A stretch of 64,000 nucleotides of DNA from Auricularia sp. M13 (Eukaryota > Basidiomycota > Agaricomycetes > Auriculariales > Auriculariaceae). Each line of letters starts with the position of its first letter. The stretch's first letter is position 1. The stretch is taken from contig CM073198.1 in NCBI GenBank assembly GCA_037042915.1, positions 3,162,001 to 3,226,000 of the forward strand, in the 5' to 3' direction. Of this stretch, positions 54,437-64,000 are shown piece by piece. Both the position numbers and the translations under genes were made by a program. The notes beneath the pieces were generated by a model. The model worked only from the letters and a program-made list of their open reading frames with translations, did not search any database and was not told the origin of the DNA.

Positions 54437-57400
54437 CTAATCAGAGAGTTCCATCTCGCTGGCGTTCATGAAGTCAGCCATGTCTTCCTCGTTGACTGAA
54501 CACTTGGAAGGGGAGTTCCGAGCCGAGGTCTGCCTCTGGGATGGAGACGACGTGCTAAGGAGCCACGAATCATTCGAGCCGCGTTTGAATTTATTCGTAG
54601 ACCTACGACCTGTGATGAGCAATGTCGTAAGCAAGATGCAAGTGATAGGACATACGAATTCGAATGGTGCGAGCTAAAGGAGCCTGTACGAGGCAGTGGC
54701 GGACGCGGAGTCACCTCTTCGGATGCTGCGAGCGCCGTGCCGTGCTGGTCCCAGCGTGTATGCTGCCGCCGCGCGACGGGCGTCGCTTGCGTATCGTCAT
54801 CAGAAGCAAATGCATGCGGGCGTGTCAGAGAAGCCGCTGGGCGCATGCTGCTAGACCGTGAAGGCGCCTTCTTGCGAGGCGGAGAAGAAAGCACGGCCGA
54901 CATTCGCTGCGTGAATGGAGGTGAATCGTGCTGTAAGCCCTTCATGACGACGTCGGGAATATCCTCGTCCTCCTCGTCGCTAGAGGCCATGAAGTCGTAT
55001 TTACCGGCCTTCGAGGTCGAAGTCTTACTGCCGGCCGCCGTAAAAGGCGCAGAAAAGTCGCCTAAGTCCGTCCCGCGCGATTGAGGCAAGCTCGAGCTCG
55101 TTGGGATGTGTGCGTCGTCGACGTCGGAGGTGAGGTCGATGACGGGCGAGCGCTTCCTCGCGCGACGAGTCTTCGAGTGCTGCGAGAGGTCCGACAAAGC
55201 CGCCTCCGAATCGGTCGCAGTGCTCCTGGATGATCTAGAGGAGGACGTGGCTGCCCGTTTGGTGACGCGCGCCACAGGGGCAGCCATGTCGATCTGGCTG
55301 GCGCCGCGCTTTGGCGCCCTGTGTGTCGAAATCACAATGGGTTCGTCGTCCGAGTCGGCGGCAGGTGGGGCCGCCTGCTTCACGGGACGCTTCTTCGCCT
55401 TCGGCGCGGTCACCACGACTGGCTCGTCGTCCGAGTCGGAAACCTCGACATACGAGGTGGCGCGCTTGACAGCACGCGCAGGCCGCGTGGAGGTTGTCGA
55501 CGCGTCCGTCCCGGATTCATCGTCGACAGGGGAACGTTTGGCCTTCGTAGAGCGGCGTGTTGCAGTCGAGCCGCATGACTCTGACCCAGCGTCCACGAAT
55601 GAAGAAGGTTTGGCCTTTGGTGCCCTCTTCCGCGTAGTGGTAGTCGACGCATCCGTCTGACTCTCCGTGTCCGTCGCCTTCCCGCGCGCCTTCTTGGTAG
55701 TCGTCTTTGCGGCTTTCTTCGCAGCTTCAGCTGCTGCTGCAGCCCTCTCCTGCTCGCGCTCCTCTGCCTCCTCCTGCTCAATCTCGATCCGCCGCTGCCG
55801 CGCACGCTCGCGCATGATGGCCTCGCCAGCACCTTCCTCTTCGTCGTCGTCGGGGAACATCAGGTTGCCGTACCGGCAGCTCGCGCGCATCGTCTTCAAC
55901 GCCTGCGCACGCGTCTCGTTGCGGTCCTCCATAATGAGGGCCAGTGCCGCTTCGGGCACAAGAACAGAGTGTTGGAATGTCTGCGTGCTGAGAGGCGCGA
56001 AGCGGTCGTGCGCTTCTTGCAGGTCTTCGGGCTTGTAGAGCGAGAACATCGTCTGGTGCAGCACAACAGCACCGCGTTCACCATAGCTATGCAGGAGATC
56101 AGCACTGAGCAAGGCGCGGGAACCCAGCAGCAAAACGCACTATCCCGGTTGTATGCGCTCGAAAATCGCATACTGTCCCATGGCACTCTCGGCCACTCTC
56201 GCGCCTACGCGCGCAACGTTCTCCATCGCCTCGCGGTAAAAGCTGCTCGTGGTCGGATCCTTCAGTATATTGTCCAATATATGCCGTTTCTTCATGATGC
56301 GTGCAGGGATTGCATTGAAGTCGATCTTGGAGGGCCAGCCCTCGCGCTTGGCCTTGGGGAGAACTCGCGCCTCGAACCGGTGGCGCTCGCATACGCTCAC
56401 GAAAACCACCATCGGTGCCTTCAGGCCCAGAGGGTTTTTCCTGCGCGGCTTGCTCCACGACTTGGCGCGGGCGTTGCGCAGGAGTTCCTCGAATTCGTCT
56501 GAACGCGGTTCAGGCAGTACCTCGTCGCAATATGGGCATAGCTTGGACGGGTCTATCTTGGGACTCTGCGGCGAGGCAGGTTTAGCGGGCCTTGGTGGTC
56601 TACTGTGCATTGAGCCGAATGTCAATTACAGAGAACAGAATGACGTACCTGGGAGGAGAGACGGGCGCGTCGCGCTTGCGGCGCTTGAGCGCTCTGTCTG
56701 AATCGGTCTGTTCATCTGCCGGTCGTTTCGGACTGATCTTGGAGGTAGACGCCGACGACTTGCTAGGGAGTTGCATGGGGAATGGACGTACGCCCTCGTC
56801 CGAGCTCGAGCTCTTCGCCCTGGAGGCTATAGAAGAGGAAGATATTGCCGGCAAATCCATAGGAAACGGGGCGACTCCTGGGGCAAGTAGCTCCTCGCGA
56901 ATTGGAGACGGCGTCCCGAGGCCGGCGTCTTCAAGCACTTTGTCGACAAGTGTTTTGTGCTTCTTCACGGCTTTTGGCTTGGCTGTGACGGGGGTGCGTG
57001 GGTCCTGCGCTGCTACCCTCGACAGCTTATCGGCGAGTGGGTAGGGTGCAGGTTGAGGCTCGGATGATTTGGAACGTATCATATGAAGCAGAGGGAAAGG
57101 GGCGAGTTCGGTGGGTTGTGCTGCTGTCGTGCTTCGCTTTACCCCAGCGAGCGGATATGGCTGTGGCTCGCGAGTTGTTTCCGCAGACCGTGCTCTGTCC
57201 AGCTCGTCCTGGAAGGGCAGTGAAGCAGGAGCACTGGACGAGGCGTCGCTGACCGTCTTCTTCTGCTGCTTGGAGAATGCTAGATAGAACGGAGATATAA
57301 GCGCCATACATTCCGAGGATAGTGCGACACGTACGATTGGCCTTGCGCGGCGCCTTCGGGGTAGCGTCGGCATCGCCACCCTCATCCTCACCGTCATATG

Positions 57401-57908
57401 CACCGGAGCGCGAACGGGACGGTGCAGCATTCTTGGCCGTGGCAGGCTGCTTGCTCTTGACAGCCGTCGAAGCGGAGGGTGCAGCAGGGCGCGCTCGGGA
57501 GGTGAATGCCTGACTGAGCGGATTGGCGACACGCTTGGATTTCTTCGCAGCGTCCTTCTGTTGCGGCTCGGACGCAGCGGGATCCTTCGGCTTCGTACGC
57601 GCGCCGTTCTGCGCCTTGAGCACCTTGCGTTCGCGGGCGGTATTACTGTTCGCAGGCCGTGCCCGGTCGTCATCGGATGCCGATGCGTCGTCGGCGCGCT
57701 TATGCAGCCTCCCGGGCTTGCTCATCTTCTTGGGCGAGCCAGGCAGGCTGCTGCCTTCAGTGAGCAGGAGCGGGTCGTCGGATTCCGATCCGTCGTCAAT
57801 CTCGTTACTGTGGCGGACTGCCTGCTTGGCCTGCGAGCGCTTGGATTTGAGGGCGGGGTTAGACGGCGGCTTGAGGCTCGCGCCGATGCGATCATCCCAG
57901 TAAGACAT
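54437..57908 (-). CDS. RTC4-domain nuclear protein with SUMO-interaction-like motifs in its tail
   Basis: RTC4 (restriction of telomere capping 4) domain proteins are fungal nuclear proteins of poorly known function. From the ATG at 57908 (MSYWDDRIGASLKPP) a long disordered, Lys/Ser-rich region has many basic patches and repeats of PYPL and PFPM. The RTC4 domain lies at about 56600-55900: CPYCDEVLPEPRSDEFEELL, CERHRFEARVLPKAKREGWP, SKIDFNAIPARIMKKRHILD, YGERGAVVLHQTMFSLYKPE and FQHSVLVPEAALALIMEDRN. It is followed by an acidic run, a Glu/Arg/Ala helix and a tail with TDAST-type repeats. That tail holds VIDLTSD, DDEPVVV and DDEPIVI, acidic-hydrophobic motifs of the SUMO-interaction type. The final exon ends MADFMNASEMELSD. 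About 1,070 residues, far longer than yeast Rtc4, with the domain in the middle rather than at the C terminus. Confidence 0.87.
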
Positions 57909-58334
57909 GAGTCTTGCCGGTGGGCGAGCAATGCACAATGCAACGGAGGAGGCTGGGCGCCTGGAAAGGCGGGTGCGGGTTGCAGGTGGTGGAGGAAAGC
58001 AAGCGCGGGACGGAGCGGAAGTAAAACCGCGAGCGGCCAAACAACACGACGCGTCGCGTAATTTCCGAAGTCAGATGCACCACGCCCACACGTGTCTCCT
58101 CAAACACAGCGGCTGCCATGCACGCGACCAACTGTAAGAACTTCAAGTTGCTTCTTGCGCCGCTTGATTCAATTGAATAGCACTTCGAAACCGCCCCCAC
58201 GAGCTGGATACCTCGTATTTCCGCAATTATTCCATTTGACAGGTCGAGCCTAGGCTGCAGCAGTGCGAAGAAAGGAAAGGATAGAGCAATGCCAATCCAC
58301 GAAAGCAATTGTAATGTATACGGATGCGCAAATT
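57909..58334. other. Intergenic between mS23 and RTC4-domain gene
   Basis: Both neighbours are on the minus strand, so this is mS23 3' sequence plus the RTC4 gene promoter. No reading frame is supported. Confidence 0.5.
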
Positions 58335-59247
58335 CTATCTCGGAACAGAGGCTTCCGCCTTCTTCTCCTTGGGAGACTGGGGCTCGGTCGCCAATGCATG
58401 GTCCAAATTTGAGTCGTAACCGATCTTGGCGCTGTCGGGCACGTAGTCTGGCAGCTGGCCCGCCTTCCAGAGCGAGACATAATGCTCGCCCTTTTTCCAC
58501 TCGGCGTCGCGCTTGCGGTCGATGATCATCTTCCACCGCTTGCGGGCCGCGAGCGCGCCCGAGTCGAGCTCGTTCTCGAGGTCCCATGTGCGCATGTTGT
58601 CCTCTTCGCGCTGGAAGCTGTCTTCTATCGAAGTCCGCCCAAACGTCGCGCCGTATGTCAGCGCCTCGAGCCGTGCCGCCGCCCGCCCTATGTGCCGCTC
58701 GGACTGCAATGCGCGGAACTGCGTCACGGACAACTCGTACGCTTCTGATAACGACAGGTTGTGTGCGACATGCAGGTTCAGGGCAAATTGTACACAGCTG
58801 AGAGGACAATAAGTCAGGCTCAACGGAAGCGTGCAAAAAACAGCTATCCGCACTCTTCAGGCGTGGGGTTGAGGCCCCGTTGTCTTAACCGCGTCCAGTC
58901 GGCGCCGCGGACGGGGTGCTCGTCGTCGATGGTGCCCTTTTCCGAGAGAATCCTGGGCCGGAAAGCCTCGAAGGGATGGTCTCTGAAGAACTGTCGCCGA
59001 ATCTCGTCTTCGAGATAGTAGATGGGCAGCGGCTTGACCTTGGGCGTGCCCATGCGTTTCGACTGCTCCAGCTTGCTTTTCTCGGCCGGCGAGTCGAATT
59101 TCGTGCGCGACGCGGGCGCGCGCGCCGGGAGCGGGATGGGCGGGTGCTGCAGCACGACCTCATACCACGCCGGCGACTGGCGGATGTGCTTTGCGTTCAG
59201 CAGCCTGCCGGCTGTTTTGTGCACCTGCGCTGCGAACCGGCGTGGCA
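58335..59247 (-). CDS. RSM25: Mitochondrial small-subunit ribosomal protein mS23 (Rsm25)
   Basis: Component of the mitoribosome small subunit, acting in the mitochondrial matrix. The start MPRRFAAQVHKTAGRLLNAK (59247) is basic and amphipathic, suited to mitochondrial import. Typical S23/S25 blocks: HIRQSPAWYEVVLQHPPIPL, PIYYLEDEIRRQFFRDHPFE and AFRPRILSEK, then after one intron CVQFALNLHVAHNLSLSEAY and RTWDLENELDSGALAARKRW. It ends KKAEASVPR at 58335. About 280 residues, similar to yeast Rsm25. The frame stays open upstream of 59247 without another good start. It is head to head with RPN5, only 93 bases between start codons. Confidence 0.9.
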
Positions 59248-59340
59248 TTTTGTCGAGTTTTCCGAGCGCGAGATTGAGCTGAAAGAGCGGAGTTGCTGCC
59301 AGGCCCGACGCGTACCCCCTCCTCCCGACTTGCGCGCAAC
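59248..59340. promoter_or_regulatory. 93-bp bidirectional promoter, mS23 / RPN5
   Basis: Only 93 bases separate the two ATGs, so both core promoters and both leaders must fit here or one transcript must start inside the other gene. Rich in G+C; no TATA box seen. Confidence 0.6.
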
Positions 59341-61134
59341 GATGTCCGAGACGACCAGAAAGCAGGAACGCGACTTTACGCCCGAGGTCGATGCCTTGCT
59401 GCCCGAGACGACCAAGTTGGCCCAGGTAACGCGCCGCACAGACAAGTCGCAAGTGAACGAGTATTCATCCGTCCACAGGCTGGCAAGGTCCAGGAGGCAG
59501 TCGACAAGCTGCTCGTGCTCGAGAAGCAATGCAGAAACGTTAGTCAGAGCATATATTCTGCTCGATAGTCTTTGACGGGACCCGCGCGCAGGCCTCGGAC
59601 ACGCCCTCGACGACGCGCGTCGCCACCGCGATCCTCGACATAGCGCACGAGGCGCGCAACTACGACCTCCTCAACGCGAACCTCAACTCGCTCTCCAAAA
59701 AGCACGGCCAGTTCAAGGGCACCATCGAGGCGATGGTCACCAAGACCATGGGCTGGCTCGAGGACATCCGCACGCGCGACGGCACTGAGCGCTGGCTCGA
59801 GCTTGTCAACTCCCTGCGCACCGTCACAGAGGGCAAGGTCAGTCATTACAGCCTAACTGTGAATCCCAAGTTCATGTGTTCCTTGCGCCGCATTGCAGAT
59901 ATTCCTCGAGACGCCGCGAGCACGCGTCACCAAGCTGCTCGCCGCGTACCACGAGTCCCTTTCGCAGACGCACGCCGCCGATGCCGAAAAGTCGCGCGAC
60001 GCGCTGCAGACCGCGTCTGACCTGCTCTCCGAGCTGCAGGTTGAGACGTACTCGTCCATGGAGCGCCGCGAGAAGACCGAGTTCATCCTCGAGCAGATGC
60101 GCCTCCTCGAGGCAGTCGCGCGCTTAAAGGACGCCGAGGCCGGCCGCGGTTCTCTCGCCGATGGCGAGGCGGAGTGGGTCAAAGTGCGCGTCGGCGGACG
60201 CAAGATCAACGAGAAGTTCCTGACTGAGGCGGGCAATGAGGTGCGCGAGTCTCGTCTTTGCGATGTTCCACTTACTGATCAAATGGTGCAGGAGCTGAAA
60301 CTCAAGTACTACGACTTGATGATCCAGTATGCGCTGCATTATAGCTCGTATCTTGACGTTGCACAACATTGGCACAAAGTCTGGGAGACGCCATACATTA
60401 AGGACGATGTCAACGGCAAGGGCCGCGAGGTGCGTCGTCGCGTCGGCGTCTCGTCCCAATTGTGTACTCATTATACTCGACAGGCCCTGGAGAATATCGT
60501 GTACTATGTCGTGCTCGCCCCTCATGACAACGAGCAGTCACATATGTTGCACAAGCTGTTCCAGGACCCAGCACTTGCCAAACTCGAAGTGCACTAGTAT
60601 GTCCTGCAGTTCGACGACTTGTACTGCCTGCTCATAGTCTGCAGTAACCTGCTGAAGTGTTTCGCAACACAGGAACTGATGCGCTGGCCCGGCATCCAAA
60701 GCATATACGGTGCGACGTTGAAGCAGACGAGTGTGTTCGGACCCGGGAACGAGAAGCGGTGGGAGGACTTGCACACCCGTGTCATTGAGCACGTACGTAC
60801 ATTCCTCTTCAATTCTTCTTCTAAGCGCTCACTCTGTCTTTAGAACATCCGTGTTGTCGCGCAGTACTACACGCGGATCACGATAGCGCGCCTGACATCG
60901 CTGCTGGACCTGACGCAGGCGCAGACGGAAGAGACGCTGTCGCGGTTGGTGGTGAGCGGCACGGTGTGGGCGCGCATCGACCGCCCGACCGCGATCATCA
61001 CGTTCAACAAGCGGCGGAGCGCGGAGGACGTGCTGAACGACTGGAGCTCGGACATGAACAAGCTCCTCCAGTCCGTCGAGAAGACGTGGATGACGATGAA
61101 CGCCGCGTTGGCGGCGCAGCAGACGCGGTCATAG
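59341..61134 (+). CDS. RPN5: 26S proteasome lid subunit Rpn5 (PSMD12)
   Basis: Non-ATPase lid subunit holding the Rpn11 deubiquitinase; in yeast it also works in the COP9 signalosome. The start MSETTRKQERDFTPEVDALL at 59341 is joined over short introns to AGKVQEAVDKLLVLEKQCRN, ILDIAHEARNYDLLNANLNS, LSKKHGQFKGTIEAMVTKTM and TRDGTERWLELVNSLRTVTE. Then IFLETPRARVTKLLAAYHES, RREKTEFILEQMRLLEAVAR, LKLKYYDLMIQYALHYSSYL and ALENIVYYVVLAPHDNEQSH. An intron at about 60599-60650 removes an apparent TAG and joins LAKLEVHY to NLLKCFATQELMRWPG. The PCI/winged-helix end reads NIRVVAQYYTRITIARLTSL, LSRLVVSGTVWARIDRPTAI and ITFNKRRSAEDVLNDWSSDM. About 460 residues, normal for Rpn5. Eight or so exons. Confidence 0.95.
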
Positions 61135-61308
61135 TGGACGGGTTTGCGCTGACAGTAATTGACAATGCACGTAATAGAGTCGCTTGAAGTTAGGTTTGAC
61201 AGTGTGACCAGCGAAGCGCAACTAAGTAAGAATTTCTAACGTGTGGACATTGCGAGAGCGGGGGAAGTGGAAATACAGGATGGAGACGGTGCGCGATAGC
61301 GGTTGCGG

Positions 61309-61760
61309 TTACAGCCCACCGCGGAGCGCGAGGACCAAATGCAGGGTGTTGCCGGCGCTGATGTTGCTGTCGCGCGCAGTCTTGTCGTCGACTCTGTCAA
61401 TGACGGGTAAGTAACGGCCAGTCCGTGCGATGCGATTGCAACGTACAACTGCCGGCCTTGGTGGATAAGACGTTGCTGCTGGGGCGGCACGCCGGACTGC
61501 TCCTCGACTTTCTCCTTGATGCGCGTGATCTGACCAGCGATCGCTCAGCACAGTGAGCACAGTCAGCCTGGAAGGGCGCAGCGTACCTTGTCGTCAAGGT
61601 CGATGTCAAGCTCGATCTACGGGAGGCGGCTCAGTCAGCGCGATGTGGCACCGGCACACATTCGTGTGGTGCGCACCTCCTTGCCAGTGAGAGTCTGCGA
61701 GCACATTAGTCTGGTTAGCTTGGAATAAATTAAATTGCATACCTTGACCTTGATGATCAT
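61309..61760 (-). CDS. RUB1: Ubiquitin-like modifier NEDD8/Rub1
   Basis: Modifier of cullins that activates cullin-RING ubiquitin ligases. Five exons give a 77-residue protein: MIIKVK (61743-61760), TLTGKE (61677-61694), IELDIDLDDK (61587-61616), the exon from ITRIKEKVEEQSG to LIHQGRQL (61447-61529) and the exon from VDDKTARDSNIS to LHLVLALRGGL (61309-61393). The exons sum to 234 bases including the stop. The ubiquitin fold is complete. Ala replaces Arg72 of ubiquitin in LALRGG, the NEDD8-specific signature that excludes the ubiquitin E1, so this is NEDD8 and not ubiquitin. Processing after Gly-Gly removes just one residue (Leu77). Exons 1 and 2 are 18 bases each. The gene is convergent with RPN5, 174 bases apart. 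Confidence 0.95.
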
Positions 61761-62024
61761 GGCAACGGCAGTGGATGCGCGGGTGAATGGAGTGCGGGAG
61801 GGAGAGAGAGGCGCGTGATCTGACTCCGACTGGACAGCGCGTATTTATCGCCGGGAAACTGGCGTTTCAGCTCTTTGCGGTTATTCCTGAAAAGCGATGC
61901 TCACACTCGCGAAAAAGAATATAGAGTGCAACGGGTTCGTGAAAGTCCATTCAAAGCTAAATCTAAGTGTCATAGTACAAAACAACGATAGCCACGAAGG
62001 GGCCATTTCGAGTCCAAGATGTGA

Positions 62025-63479
62025 TTACACCTCCTGCGGCGCGCTGGGAATATGCTTCATATAGAGAGGATGATACATCGAGTACCCGTTGGCGTCGTAC
62101 GTGATGGTATGCGGACTGATCTCTTGTTAGCACACTCATCGAGAAAGAAACATCGCAGGAGGTCCTACCGCTTGTAGATGCAGCAACAGCCGCACACACG
62201 GCTTGGGGCTGCCTCCTCTATCATCCCGTCTATCCTCAGACCCTTCTTACGCGGCAAGAAGCGTCCAGCATGAACGGCATTAAGCGTGATCACAGCAACC
62301 TAGGAAGAAGTCAGTTTTAATTGTTCCCTTTAACCCCAGGAGGGCACTGTCCCTCACCGTGATAGGCAATGCATCGAAGACGTAGAGCAGCCACTTTGTG
62401 TGTATGAGTAGGACGCATAGCGCACATGAAATGTTTTCTCACTTCGTGATTCAGCGTGTAGCCACTCGCACTGTTCGCCGTGAACTTGACGGTGGCAAAC
62501 TCTTATAAAGGTGCATAGCATGAGCAATTGCAATACAAGTGAATTCGCAGGAGCTCACCGAACATGCGATATATGGAGCGCAAGATGATCATAGCAGCAC
62601 TGATGTAGAACGCAAGAAAGAGAGGCTGCACGGGTTTCCGGGCGTCCCCCAGCCCGCGGCGAGAGCGTCGGTCAAAGATTACCGTGAAGGCGACAAAGAT
62701 GCTGAACATGACGATTTGAAAGACGAGGGCAGCGATGAGGATGTTGAAGCCGACTCTGATGGTCTTCAGGTCCGTGGAATTCTATGAGATAGACAGTTAG
62801 CTTCGGGCACCGAAAAGTTGTGGTACGCACAAGGATACTGCCGCCGAGTGCCTGGGAGAGGATGGAGAGTAGATCGCCGACCACGAAAATCTCGTTTATC
62901 GTAAGTAATTACTTACTGAGTGTAAAAAATGTCGACTCACCTTGGTAATGAGGGTGTGCGAGATGGGACTCCACTCCTTGCCAAGGTAGGAGATCATCCG
63001 TCCCACCATCATGTAATCTAGTTTCCAAAGTCAACACGCGAGTGTACGTGAAGGCGATAGAGTCCAAGCGTACTCTGGGCTGCGATAAAAGCAGGGGCGA
63101 CAATGACGCTGACTTGGGTGATCACGGCTGGCCACACCGTGTAGAGCTTGACGATGGAATACCATCTATATAAGTGCACAACGTCAGCCTCGCAGTTGAG
63201 CAAGTATCCCTACACCGCAGTCTTTGCTCACCGGAAAGCAAAGCCCTCGGTCTCAAGGATGAGGCCGACGATCAATGGCCAAACCCAGGGTGTGCGATGG
63301 TGGATGGCTTGTCCGAAATGGGCGAGGAGACTGAGACCGAAGATTGCGCAGAACAACAGTGCGGCAGGCTTGCTGGCGTCGTAATCCCAGTTCGGCACGG
63401 CTTGAGAAGAGTCGTCTACGCATGAGAGGCATCAACGAGAGCATATGCGGTTGCTGGCCTACGCACCCGTGCCAGCCAT
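62025..63479 (-). CDS. RTA1-family multipass membrane protein
   Basis: RTA1/RSB1-like proteins are fungal seven-span proteins tied to sphingoid-base or sterol-drug tolerance. The start at 63479 gives MAGT, split by an intron and continued as DDSSQAVPNWDYDASKPAAL, with hydrophobic spans LLFCAIFGLSLLAHF, WVWPLIVGLILETEGFAFR, LYTVWPAVITQVSVIVAPAF. Then MMVGRMISYLGKEWSPISHT, VGDLLSILSQALGGSIL and VGFNILIAALVFQIVMFSIF. The family motif FYISAAMIILRSIYRMFEF follows, then WLLYVFDALPITVAVITLNA. The cytosolic tail has CGCCC. It ends HPLYMKHIPSAPQEV at 62025. About eight introns; near 330 residues. The G-x-x-D/LS-x-L-x-Q-x-GG block and RSIYR are the best family marks. Substrate and direction of transport are not known. 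Confidence 0.88.
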
Positions 63480-64000
63480 ATCTATAAGGGAAAAATCGAT
63501 TAGACCAGAGAAGACGTGCGGAGGCTGAGAAAGGAAGGAAAATTAGAGGAGAATGTTGCACTGAGGAAAAGGGAATGCTGAGCCGCCTTATATGGTCTCG
63601 GATTACGCCAGCGCTTGTCGAGACTGCGCATCTCGACACGGGCGCAAAGAGCATAGCATCGATGCGAGCGGCAACCCTTTGGGTAAGTAGGATTCTCCTC
63701 CGCAGCATCGAGACACCGTAGGATAAAGATGCTCTCAAGCTCAACGCATGGTTTGCCTTGCGTCTTTTCTGAGGCTGCCCCCGCAGCGAGCGAGCTGCCT
63801 TGACGGTCGTCATTGTAAAGTGTCCCAATATCCCAAACCTCTGCGCAATATTGAGCCATGCCTCGGTCTGTGAATAGGGTTTACTTCACTCTGCTGCGCG
63901 ATAGCGAAAGACTCGCTCGGCTGAGTCAGCAATTGCACCGCCCAAGATTTGCCCTCGTAAGTTAAAAAAGGACCTGCAGGCACCAGTTGCAGCGCTGACA
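63480..64000. other. Right-edge intergenic region, RTA1 promoter side
   Basis: Upstream of the RTA1-family gene. A 119-codon minus frame starting at ATG 63859 has no motif and overlaps the likely RTA1 promoter, so it is not called. A plus-strand ATG at 63858 on the same spot is listed separately as a possible partial gene. Confidence 0.45.
63858..64000 (+). CDS. Possible first exon of a gene running off the right edge
   Basis: From ATG 63858 an open frame of 33 codons (MPRSVNRVYFTLLRDSERLA, ending HRPRFAL) meets a consensus GTAAGT donor near 63957. The next YAG (GACCTGCAG) is only 23 bases on, too short for an intron here, so the acceptor would lie beyond the window. No family is recognised. 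Placement head to head with RTA1 is plausible, but the evidence is just an ATG frame and a donor site. Confidence 0.25.

Noticed and set aside
60599-60650. Apparent stop (TAG) truncating RPN5 after LAKLEVH
   Set aside because: The stop is inside a normal GTATGT...CAG intron; splicing restores VHYNLLKCFATQELM and the PCI end.
63500-63859. 119-codon ATG frame on the minus strand
   Set aside because: No motif; overlaps the RTA1 promoter and is antisense to the possible edge gene.
1-64000. tRNA, rRNA, CRISPR, LTR or transposase content
   Set aside because: I looked for B-box, repeat-spacer, LTR-like and DDE/RT-like signals and saw none that hold; a covariance-model and repeat-library search would be decisive.

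Overview
The window is nuclear DNA of a filamentous basidiomycete, most likely a mushroom-forming agaricomycete. Genes are dense on both strands. Almost every one is cut by many short introns of about 45-60 bases with GTRNGY donors and YAG acceptors. Protein architectures also fit: a TKL-like kinase fused to WD40 repeats, a CAP10/GT90 glycosyltransferase, a fungal-type histidine acid phosphatase, RTA1 and PHO89 transporters. I could not fix the order or genus. I found no rRNA, tRNA, CRISPR, plasmid or recognisable transposon. All coding calls were made by eye, joining exons across splice sites.

Layout. 0-9 kb: the first exon of a secreted histidine acid phosphatase running off the left edge (-), ATG1 (-), a secreted GH105-like hydrolase (-), and an SDR oxidoreductase (+). 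9.7-18.6 kb: a tetraspan membrane protein (+), ribosomal protein eL34 (-), an ING-family PHD protein (+), an AMSH/STAMBP JAMM deubiquitinase (+), and a carnosine-N-methyltransferase-like protein with a large histidine-rich insert (+). 18.8-28.5 kb: a kinase-WD40 fusion (-), a CAP10 glycosyltransferase (+), a divergent G-alpha subunit (-), then about 2.4 kb with no supported gene. 28.5-41.2 kb: a long Ser/Pro-rich coiled-coil protein (-), threonine synthase (+), EMC2 (+), an apolipoprotein N-acyltransferase-like protein (-), and the G-patch splicing factor TFIP11/Ntr1 (+). 41.4-53.5 kb: an NTO1/BRPF-type chromatin reader (-), S-formylglutathione hydrolase (+), an FHA-kinase of the CHK2/Cds1 type (-), and a PHO89 phosphate transporter (+). 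54.4-64 kb: an RTC4-domain protein (-), mitoribosomal mS23 (-), proteasome lid subunit RPN5 (+), NEDD8/RUB1 (-), an RTA1-family membrane protein (-), and a possible gene start at the right edge.

Most genes are housekeeping and unrelated to each other, arranged in head-to-head and tail-to-tail pairs. The head-to-head gaps range from 93 bp (mS23/RPN5) to 558 bp (CHK2/PHO89). Loose functional themes are ubiquitin-family biology (AMSH, RPN5, NEDD8), H3-reader/acetyltransferase subunits (ING, NTO1), phosphate (acid phosphatase, PHO89) and autophagy (ATG1).

I saw no multi-gene defence or biosynthetic system. The most unusual points are within single genes: the 114-residue His-rich insert in the carnosine-methyltransferase homologue; a G-alpha with serine at the catalytic glutamine; SUMO-interaction-like motifs in the RTC4 tail; a bacterial-type Lnt fold in a fungus; microexons that carry signature motifs; and a near-perfect 31-bp palindrome between two convergent genes.
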